This document shows, piece by piece, positions 50,301 to 62,300 of a stretch of DNA of 64,000 nucleotides. The notes beneath the pieces were generated by a model. The model was not told the DNA's origin. It searched no databases and was given only the letters and a program-made list of their open reading frames with translations. The DNA is from Mytilus galloprovincialis (taxonomy: Eukaryota > Mollusca > Bivalvia > Mytilida > Mytilidae): contig NC_134843.1 in the NCBI RefSeq assembly GCF_965363235.1, positions 48,603,535 through 48,667,534 of the forward strand. The letters are read 5' to 3'. A program made the position numbers and the translations under genes. Position 1 is the stretch's first letter. Each line of letters begins with the position of its first letter.

Positions 50301-53300
50301 AGGTGTTGCAATACTTTTTTCCATGTGTATATTAGGAATGCTTTCTAAGCATGTGTAAAGCAAAATTATATCTAGGTGAAATTTAATCCGATTGAAAAAA
50401 TGTCACAGTAGTTGTTATTTTTTTATCTGGAGGAAAATATTTTCATAGGATATTCTATCTGGGTAGTTATTAAAAAACTATTGAATAGTTATTAAAAACA
50501 AATAATCTTTACAAATACTATGAAATAATAATAGTGTATTATTAAAGCTAAATTGTTAAAAAAAATGTATTATAATGGGAAATAATTTCACAGATTATCA
50601 TTGAAAATAATATCTTGAAATATTCAAGTAAATATTCTATTAAAAAGACAATGCAATTATCATGAAACATATGAAAGAAAACCAGAAGTAATTTCAAAGA
50701 ATATAATTGTGAAATAATATGATTAATTTAATATATATGTAAAATAAGGTAAGTGAAATACAAGTGAGTTGTTTTCAGATCTCAGTACAAATATAAATTA
50801 AAAAGTAAAGGTAGAAATATAGTTGCATTACTACTGTAAACAGTAATTGAAGAATTTGAGTATGATGATATTTTTGGGGACAAAGATGTAGTTGATGATT
50901 ATATGAAAATCAGATGAATCATAGCATAACAATATGTTGGAACAAAAGCAATTTCAACAGCTGGATAGTATTTACCTGTGAAATATTATCTGTCTTATTA
51001 AATCATGTTTTAAGTCATCTTTTTATATAAAAGAATATAAAAAATAAGATTCAAGGAAAAATTTCACTATGAAATAGATTCAGGAATATAATATAAATAT
51101 CTTTAAAATATAATTTTTTCATAATTACCTCCCTTTGATTGATAAATTGTGCAAGTTTGTTCTACCTTTGTGAAACATTTATAATTATGGTCAGGTATAT
51201 ATTGATTGCGAGTAACTTACATAGTAGTTAATGGGACTCTATTTCACAAGTTTCTGTGAAATATGGAACGAAAAATATATACTGGTACATACTATCCACA
51301 TAACACAGATAGATTTTCACTCCTTTGGAAAAAATCTACCTGAGAAATACCATGTCTGGAAAAAAAATACTGTGAAAAATTATCCCCAGGATAAAATATC
51401 ACAGAGGAAGAAATAAACCGTTGCACATGCAGTGTTTGATTTTAATTATTGTTTATTTAAGATATAATTTGAAAGAAGTGTAGATAACTAAAAGATGCAA
51501 CTTTATGAAAAAAAAATTTCAAGGATTGTAACCCATTATAGTGGTCAAAATCAATTGTCCTCAATAAAAGAGATATAAAACATTGATAAAAGGTTTACAA
51601 TAAAATTAAAGTAGTTTCTTAAGATTTTAGACTTTTCTGAAGTCACAATAATCCTCAAATTATCCTTCATTTATACAATTTTATGAAAAATATGTGAATC
51701 ATAAAAATATTGTTGATAGAGGTATGGATTGTTATAGAAATATTTGTACAGCATATGCGAAGATGAAACTTTTAGTGTTATTACAGGTGTCTTAAGTTTG
51801 TTAGTGAACCACTGTTTTCCAGAAAAGTCAGAAACAGATCATTCTGTGAAAAAGGTAATTTCAAGTTGTTAAAACAAAATAAAAAAATAAAGAATCCAAT
51901 TGAGTTCTTTAAAAAAAAGTAGTTGGTAAACTTCTGTGAGATGGGAGCAGAGCAGTACAAGTTTACCAAAATGATATTCCAAAATCACAACATAGCATTA
52001 GATTAAAGGCTTAAGAGAAAACCAGTGGCCTGATTTATGTTTTCTGGACATTTTACAGTTTGTTCAATTTAGATATCCATTAATTAAGGAATAACAGTAC
52101 TGTAGTTGAAGAGTTGCCACTGTCAATTGTTGATTTGAAGGTCGCAAATGCAGTTTTACTGGCGACGCGTAGCGGAGAAAGTAAACTGGAGATTTGCGAC
52201 CATCAAATCAAAATTGACGGTGGCAACTCTTCAACTACCGTACTGTTATTCCAATTCTAATGCATTACAAAAAGAAAAAAAAAAGATAAAACTTGAAAAA
52301 ATGTCTAATTTGACAAATAGAAAAAAATCCGCGAAACTTCATGAATGATTTTGGCACAAAGACGTCATGGCTAAACGTGACGTCATACAAATGAAAACTT
52401 ACTAACTGGAGGTTATAACGAATATACCTGTACGCTTCAAATTGGGATAAAATTACATTAAAATGGCATATTCGAGGTTGGTGTTGTTTTATTTTCCATT
52501 ATGTAGTAGTAATCGAACATATGTTGATTCAATCAATTCAAAATGGCGGGTCCCTCCATAGTTACGCCTGGTCAACTGTGGATTTGACGGCAACTTTGAG
52601 CCAATGAAAAAAATTGTAACATCCAAATTGCATTAGAATTGAACATATTCTATATGGAAAGTACTGGCCACATTAGTATATGTCAGGGCTGTAACATAAT
52701 ACATAGATGGGACCTAGGGAAAGCACTTCCAAATCTCAACTATTGGTGGGTGGTGCTATTTATGTTATTGCATAGTGGAAATTTTTAAAGTGCCTTCCCT
52801 GGATACAATGTATGTTTTAATGGAACAGCCCTCTGACAGAAGTAATAAGGAAAACAGAAGACAGAAGTAAATACTACACTGAACATTTTTTTAGCATTTT
52901 TATATTCAAAAATTCGAAAATGATTTGATACTACATAAAATGTAATATACTCTCTATACTAGTGTTCAAATTTAAGTTTTATCAAGATGTAAGTTGTAAC
53001 AAACATATTTATCGTATTGTATGAAAAAAACTCTTGCCTACATTTGATACTTAAAAAATTGGTTGATATTGATGAAAATCTTAGTGTATGGTTTTAATAG
53101 AATTGAATAATGACATTAACTGGTCCCATTTACTGTAAAGATAAAGAACAACAGTAAACTTTCATTTACTTTGTAATGTGATTATTCTATGGTGATCAAA
53201 TATGATTCCATCATGTGTTCTTTTTCTCCAATATAAAATTGAGAATGGAAATGGGGAATGTGCCAAAGAGACAACAACCCAACCATAGAAAAAAAACAAC

Positions 53301-56300
53301 AGCAGAAGGTCACCAACAGGTCTTCAATGTAGCGAGAAATTCCCGCACCCGGAGGCGTCCTTCAACTGGCCCCTAAACAAATATATACTAGTTCAGTGAA
53401 AATGAACGCCATACTAATTTCCAAATTGTACACAAGAAACTAAAATTAAAATAATACAAGACTAACAAAGGCCAGAGGCTCCTGACTTGGGACAGGCGCA
53501 AAAATGCGGCGGGGTTAAACATGTTTGTGAGATCTCAACCCTCCCCCTATACCTCTAGCCAATGTAGAAAAGTAAACGCATAACAATAGCACATTAAAAT
53601 TCAGTTCAAGAGAAGTCCGAGTCTGATGTCAGAAGATGTAACCAAAGTAAATAAACAAAATGACAATAATACATAAATAACAACAGACTACTAGCAGTTA
53701 ACTGACATGCCAGCTCCAGACTTCAATTAAACTGACTGAAAGATTATGATTTCATCATATGAACATCAGGCACAATCCTTCCCGTTAGGGGTTTAGTATC
53801 ATACCATCATAACAGATACGAGAAGAACATAACCCGTGTCATGCCAACAACTGGTTTTTGAATAATTTTAATTTGATGTTCTTTACTGTAGATCTGTACA
53901 ACAGTTTTAATACAGACAATATGCCGTAAGTTAATTAACAAATATTATGTGTTCAGAAATTATGTAATGTGGCATCTGATTATTTTTCATTTAGATCTGT
54001 CTGACATATGATCATTCAAATTAGACAAAAAGGATGCATGCATACCAGACAATATGTTTTATATACTTGAATAGCTTAGATTTACTATACAACATGTGTA
54101 CGTAGATGTACTTTTAAAACGAAATCCAATATTTTATTCAAATCTTCAGAAATGTGCTGCAGATTTCCTGACTGTTAATTGGTTGGCAGCTTTTCTGTAT
54201 GCAGTGACCTCAATCTATAACACCTCTCTAGAAATTTGAAAAGTGCAAGTGCAAAAGGAAACAAATGTGATGATAGAACAAGTAATCAAATGTAGAAGGA
54301 AGCGTGTAGTGACAAAATGGTAAGGCATAGGAAAACCCAAATAAACATCATTCTCAGTATCATCTCCTTTATTTTCATATTGTCCATGATTCATTGTTTA
54401 TTGTTTATCAATGTCACCAAATCTTTTTTATCAAATCGACAAATGTAAGATAAAGTTATTTATTTTCAGAACATCTTAACAACATGAAGAATGACAAAAA
54501 TTCACTCCTCATTTCATTGGTTCCATGTGATCACATGATTTGCTCAGAAGTTTCCTTGAAGAAATATGGATGCTTCTTGTTACAACAGATATTTACCTAC
54601 ATTCCCACTATTTCTGGTATGTATTAATATCTAGTAAGAGAGAAGGTTTCCTCGCTTTTGCAAGATGTCAGTCTGCGAGAGAGATTATTAAAGTGGCATG
54701 TAACTGCACCTGCTCAGAATGCTTACCAGTAAGAGTCAACTATTTTAATGTGAATTACAATCATTATTATCAATTTATAAACCCCAGTTTTTAAATGTTT
54801 TTGGTTGTGTAAGTGTTGCTAAATCTAAAGTTTTCTATGTTGTGTTTTGTGTAAGTGTTGCTAAATCTAAAGTTTTCTATGTTGTGTTTTGTGTACTGTT
54901 GCTAAATCTGAAGTTTTCTATGTTGTGTTTTGTGTACTGTTGCTACATCTGAAGTTTTCTATGTTGTGTTTTGTGTACTGTTGCTAAATCTAAAGTTTTC
55001 TCTATGTTGTGTTTTGTGTACTGTTGCTAAATCTGAAGTTTTCTCTATGTTGTGTTTTGTGTACTGTTGCTAAATCTAAAGTTTTCTATGTTGTGTTTTG
55101 TGTACTGTTGCTATTTCTAAAGTTTTCTATGTTGTGTTTTGTGTACTGTTGCTAAATCTAAAGTTTTCTCTATGTTGTGTTTTGTGTACTGTTTGTCTTT
55201 TTCTTTTTTAGCCATAACAATGTCAGTTTGTTTTTGACATATGAGGTTGAATGTCTCTTCTTTTGCTTAGTTTCTAAGACTGTGTTTCACAAAATATGAA
55301 AATTTCATTTTTAATTAACTTTTTGTACAGATAAAATTATTCTGAGAAACATATTTTGAAAATAAGCTTTGTTACACATAAAAATTAATGATATTGCTGC
55401 TCCGGAACAAATGGACAACATAATTGTATGTCCATATACCAGGTGACTGAGGAGGAAAATAACACCAAACTTTCAATTAGATATTTGTTTTTTTAGGATG
55501 TATATATCAAGCAGTTGCTATCTTTTGGTTTAAAATTTGGAGAATGGTGTCTTATGCCTTCTAGATTTTAGATTGGTATATATTTTTTATGTACATGTAC
55601 ATGTTTATATAGTTTTCAAATATAGGATCTGACTTAATCAAGTTTTCATTTCTATTGTAGTTGCTGAATCTTTTCGCCTACAGAAGAATTGGAAATTTGC
55701 CAAACTACCAATTCAGTTTACTGAGTTGTGTAAAGAGGTGAATAATTTAGGAATGCATATAAGGTTGTATGTTTGTAAAATGAGACAATGGCTTTGTTGT
55801 GAATGAAACATATTTCTGTTTTAGTAATCGATTTAGGAGGCCAAACACATATAAAGATACAGAGCAAAAATAAAATAAAGTTGTAACAGCAGGTTTACAA
55901 AGCTGACATTTGCTTTAATGGGAAATAAATTCAATAATAGAAGACGGTCATGTTAAAAAATAATTTCAACTTTTGTTTTCTTCTGTTGTCTGTTATGAGG
56001 CAACAAGGAAAGGGTTCTATTATAGATATGATTATTTTTGCAATCAGTATCAGTTAAGGCAATAGTTTGTACAACCCCTGTTAATTGACAACAGAAAAAA
56101 ACACCTTTTTATCCTTCAAAGATTTTGTTTAGGAGACAAGCGTCTCTGAAATAAGTATACTTATAATGATTTTGAAGGTCATACAGTGTCAAATTTCCTA
56201 TTCTGTGTACTAAAAACTTATTTCAGATTTTATTAGTTTTGGATGTAGAAGATGTGTTGGGGATGTTGAAGCAGACATTAGATTCATCAGATGTAAATTG

Positions 56301-59300
56301 GTATCATTTCTGTGCATTCTGGTCTGTATTTATTATCTGTACCCAGAAGTCAAGAAGTCTTGCTGAAGGTAAGGAAAACTTTAAAAAAAAACTTAGTTTA
56401 AGTTAACTCACTCAGCTAGGAAAATCCTTTTCTTGTATTAAAGATTAGATTGAATCATTCTTTAAATGAAATAAAATTACGAAGAAATGAAACTCAAAAT
56501 AAACATTGTATATAGTTTTCTCGTTCCGTGGCACATGTGCTTCATTGCCACATAATTTTCTGACTCAGTGCATGTATCAATTTGATGTGTTAGCACATCT
56601 GCAGATAAGGTTATTATTACACAAATTCCTGTCATTTAACCAGGTTAAACTCTTATTAATGAAAAGCTAAATGAAAGATGCCTTCTAAATAAACAAATTA
56701 AGATTCTTGTCTTTTAGCCAAGATTGCATATAAGTAAGAAATTTATCATTCTTGTAGAGAAGTTGCTGTACTTAAGCCTGTTCTAGTATCACTTGGTTTC
56801 AAAAAATATTTCAGATATTTTGATTCAGTTATTGAAGATGGCTTTTGAGGAATCCAGGACTGACCACATTTTAAAAGTATTTTTGATTTGTCGCCAATGT
56901 TGCTTTGAGGGATCACATGTCTTCCATTCATACCAAGACTGGTTTCTGGTAAGTCAAGCTGCCGAAAATAAAAGTTTTAATCCCCAAAGTATATTTTAAG
57001 ATTTGGTTACACTTTTTTTTTATATGCATTGAGGTAGTCCAAAGACAGATCTATTGTCCGCTCTACATAGGCAGAAGACAAGAACAGGGTTTAGTTCAAT
57101 ATCGTAGCTGCTATCAATATTTATGTAACGACTAGAAAGTAGCTACGCGTTCAATAGTCAAAATCTACCTAGCACTACATAGCCGCTACGATCTTGAACT
57201 CAACCCATGTCTAGTATCTCTGGACTGTCCGTCATAAAGACCTTTGGTAGAAAACTTTTGTCAAAGTTTTCTTGGGTTTTATTGAATGGAAAATATTAAT
57301 ATTTTGTCTGGATAATATTGAGTTGTAGCAAGTGAGCATTTTTGGAAAGTTTGCTATAGCTTGCTATAGCTACTTTCCATAGGCGTCAACCTTAACTTCT
57401 GATGAGACAGACTATCGCAATGTTCTGATCCATGATAATGTAGTACTAGTGTTCGAATTCTCATTCTTGGATATTTTGAGTTGCTAATCTTTTGAAAAGA
57501 TTACAGCTTGAAAAAAAAAGGAATAAATGTTCACCGACAATTCAGATGAGTTAACATCATTTTGAAAATAAATATCACAAACACTACTTTGCGGATCGGC
57601 CATTGGCTGAAGAGAAAATCAAAAGAAATCTACTTGAGACAGCGTTTCATTCATGAATGTTTCATGAATGAACTTTTTCCCGCACTATTTTTTACTATGT
57701 ACGATATTTACAACTGTTTATTATTGAATAAGTAAAAGCCCGAGTGTATCGAAAGAAAATCCGGTATGCGAGAACAAGTAGATATTTGACCAAGTTGTCA
57801 GATAATTGACAAGTGATAATGGTTTGATTTATTTTAACAATACACAGGTGATAGAATATAAAATAATCGATAATAATGTGGCTTGTGTCTCACGCCAAGG
57901 ACGAGTAAAGGTAAATACCGGCTTTAATAGAAAAGTGCATTGTTTTTGTCAAACTGACATCGATCTGAAAGTTTTGATGCCAAAAATCATTTGAAAACTT
58001 TATTGCGTTATTTAAATATCTAGCTGTTTCACATTCTAATGTGGATATAAGGACCTTCACTCGTTCAGCATGCTCAAGTGGATCAAACTGACAACAGAAA
58101 AACATTGTCTTAATGACAATTATCATAGCATCCGTATAATTTAAAAACAACCGAGTCATCATCTACTTCTTAGAATATTATAGTTCAGTGTATCAAGACC
58201 GAGGTCAAGCTAAAGACAAGTGCTGTAGAAATTATTAAAATGATCTAATAACATTTGTCCATGTACTAGCACAATGACTTTCTTAGTGCTTAACAATGCA
58301 GTGGCGGATCCAGAACTTTTTATCCTCACACTTTATTCCTGGGGCAGTATGATTCTTTAAGATTGTGAATGACCTATAATTAACAATGTGTCGTCCTAAC
58401 ACAGAGGCAATGATTACTAGTATATCAAATAAATGGCTTAAAACAAAAATCTCAAATGTCATTGCTTCAATGGTAATTACACAGCAGCAACTAAAATGTG
58501 TTACAGGGTTATAAGCACCTCAGATCAACAGTGGCGGATCCAGAAATTTTCATAAGTGGGGGCCCACTGACTGACCTAAGAGGGGGCCCGCTCCAGTCAC
58601 GCTTCAGTGATTCCCTATATAAGCAACCAAATTTTTTCCCAAAAGGGGGGGCCCTGGCCCCCCCCCCCCCCCCCCCCCCCTAAATCCGCCTCTGATCAAC
58701 ATTGTATAAATCTAGTGTATATAAACGTTTTATTCCTGAGGTCATACTACTATTTTTATGCCCCCACCATATTGAGTTTTATCCTTGTTTTTTTCTGTAA
58801 GTATGTACGTCCCTTACTTGTACGTATGTCCATGCATCCCAAAATTGATTTCTGTTCTCTTACTTTAGTTTGCATAAACCAAATTTTATGAAACTTATAC
58901 GCAATTCTTATATTAAACACAAAACACAAGTCAAGTTTGAATTTTGTTGGCGTCACTTTTACCATTCTAGATGTAAAGGGGTGAAATTTTCAGTATACCC
59001 TATCAAGTATATTTACCCTTATATGTGTATATATAAGTTTGACTTGTAGCTTTCTTCGGTTATACATTTATCCGGTGAATATAAAAACGGTCTTTAGATT
59101 TAGAAGTATAGATATGTATATATATAAAACAAGAATGTGTCCATAGTACACAAGTGAGTACAAAAGTTCAGGGTCGAATCCGATACCAATACCAATAGTA
59201 CATGTATATTCACCTATTACCTATTACCTTATCTGTACATTTCTCATCTGACAGGTGCACCACCAAACGATGTATTTCGAATTTTGCTATATACACGGGT

Positions 59301-62300
59301 CATAATTGCAGGGTTGACACTAATAAATTCAATCATTGTCAAATTGTTCCCTATTGTAGTATTTTAATCAGTAAGACTTTCTAAGATGACAATACGAATA
59401 CTAAAATTTTTAAAATAAGGCGTATAGGTACAGTTTTCAATTTGTTAGCGGGCATGACATAAAACAGCGAATCAAAGAATTCAACTTTATTTATAACTAA
59501 ATGAATAAATATAGGACAATGCTGCATGTTCATTAAAAAATAAAAAAATACTTCAGGGCCTTTTGTTTTCCGAATAATTAATATTACCAATAATTGATAA
59601 GTTCCAGGTCGACAGGTTCAAACAGAAAGATTTTGAAAGCAGAGGAAACTGTGCATCTTATAATGGGCATGACTTTATCATATGACAATCCCAATACTAA
59701 GTCACGGACCCCCAATATCACGGGTGTGTTCTAAGTTTCAAATTGATTGGACTTCAACTTCATCAAAAACTACCTCGACCAAAAACTTTAACCTGAATGG
59801 GACAGACAGATGAACGGACGGACGGATGAACGGACGCACAGACCAGAAAACATAATGCCCATAAATGGGGCATAAAAAGTGATTTTTGGAAATTGCTGCG
59901 AGACAATGGTTTAGTTTGAAAAATCAAAACTGTGATTTAGTACATATTTGAAATAATACACGTGTATAACCTATTTGAAATAATGCACATATACAGTTGC
60001 AAACTTTCCAGAGGTGCTATCCAGCACTTTGATTTACATTCCTCATGCAGCCTTATCCTTTTTGATGCATATGATATATTTTGAACATTATAATGTTTTG
60101 ATAAATAATTTATTTGACAGAACTCTTGGTTCTGCCATGTATGCAACCTTGTTAATTATGTATTTTTTATTAGAATTTATTTGGTGACAGCCAAAGGTCT
60201 TTAGCAAATTCAAAGAAGACATTTACATGCTTGATGAAGGTTTTAACTGATCTGGTACCATATGATCAGCCATCTTGTTTAAAGGTTCATATCCTGCGAC
60301 CACCATTTGTACCTTCAAAGTGTAAAGAGCTACTATCAGATTACATTGTCCTTGGAAAGACTAGACTAGCTGATCTAAAGGTACATTTTGTTTAAAAACT
60401 TTAATTTTGATCTAAGTTGTCAGAAGACTTTTAGAGTTGTCAGAAGACTTTTAGAGAGAAGGAAATGTTTAAAATTGCAGTTTTAACGTAGAAGTTAACT
60501 TCAGTTTTCTTTGTTGTACTGTTTAGGAATTTTTAATTAACCTTATCTGTTGTAAATTTACAATTTATTTTTTTGCGAATTCTTGTGAAGTTGAATTTAA
60601 TGTAAAGTTTATTTTACACTAGGAACCATTAGAACAAGTTGGAATGTTTGACACATCAAATGGTTCATCTTCTTCCAAGGTAAGTATTTATACAGGATAT
60701 AATGAATTTTGCCGAAAAAGGTAGGTTGCAGAAAAAGATATTGATTTATAAGTTATACTTTTCCAAATTCCTAGTTGTATTTTGAGCATCAAAACTTGAA
60801 ACATTACCTTATGTGCTGAATTTTTCTGAATCAATGCTTGAATTTGGATTCCCTGATTCCCACCAATTGTGTGATTATAAATTCAGTTGTGGTCATGGTT
60901 TCAAACTTTGTTTGTAGCCAAGTTGGATTGACTGATCTTAATTAACTAAGAATGCCAGTTTTCCTCCAAAAGGGGTTATTGTTTGGGTAACACTTATAAT
61001 CAAACTTGTTTTGTAAGAAGATGTCCAAATATCTTATATCTTGTCGTAGTGTAGTGGTTAGCCCATTGGACTTCTAACATAAAGGTTCCTAGTTCAATTC
61101 CTGTTCTTTGGAGAAAATTTCAGGGACTGAATTTCCAGCTTTCCCTCAACACCATTTTGTCTTGAGAAACAATAATAGTCCGTCAAAAGGGGACGATAAA
61201 TAGTGACCCGTATTAAAGAGATAGAGCCATATCTCTTGCAGGTTTAAGACAAGCTTGTAGATTTTGAAAAAGAAGAGTAGGCTAATGCCACTACAAGGCA
61301 GCACTCGCACCCTCAAAGTGAAAAGGGATTAATATAAGTTGCAATAACTTGTTTCCCAATCCACTATAATAGGCAAATATGTTTAAACTAAATATCTTGT
61401 TCTCAATTTGCCTTATTTAAGTATAACTTATATAAATAAATTTGATGGCTATTAAAATTTCAGAACCAGATGGAAGAAGATGTTCAAAAAGCATTGGCAG
61501 CATTTGAAACCAATAACAAAATGCCATCAGCTGTGATGGAAGCCAGGTATTATTCATAAATTGTTTTATATTGCCTGAAGTACAGGATGATATACATAAT
61601 CCATAATATTGTTGATATTTTGAAATGTAAATGTGCTTAAATTTATATCATTTAAACTATTATGAGGGCAAAATAAGGACAAAATTCTTATCTGCTAATA
61701 ACACACCAGTCAAGAGGTAGCAGTTCTTACCAAAAAGCAGTTTTCAATTTTTACTATTACCTCAGTTATTTATAATTTATGCACCTACATAGAAACTAGA
61801 TTTATTGTCTAAGGCCCTGAAATTACTTAATTGTTAAATGATATCCAGTCTGTGCCAAAAACTTATTTGAAGCACTAGCCCTATGGGCTAGTTAAAAAAA
61901 AAAATTACTAGCCCGAATTTATATGTACTGGACCCAAAAAAATCTGTGTCACTGGTGAGGATCACGAAGTGATCCGAACCAGCTAGGGGGGTTTGGGGGC
62001 ATGCCCCCCCAAGAAAATTTTGGAATATTAGATGTAAAATCCTGCATTCTGTGATTACATTTTTGTATCTGGAAGTGTATATAACTTTCCAGAAATATAG
62101 AGTTTTTTCTCCATGTAATATAAAAAATTCTACTTTCCTTAAAAAAAACCTTCTCAAAACTGTTGACAAGACTGTTTAAGACTCTTTTCTTTGAATTTAA
62201 GACATACATGTAAAATAAATATATACATGTAGATATAAACCCCTTGTCATCACATTTTGTTTAAATAATTTCTCATTCAAATTTGACTTTGGAAGTTAAA

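Noticed and set aside
54131..54235. Missing FANCA exon (TVNWLAAFLYAVTS)
   Set aside because: Vaguely helical, but no acceptor/donor pair gives the phase needed between 48803 and 54470.
61045..61115. Functional tRNA gene
   Set aside because: A and B boxes are present, but the acceptor stem does not close and SINE body sequence follows.
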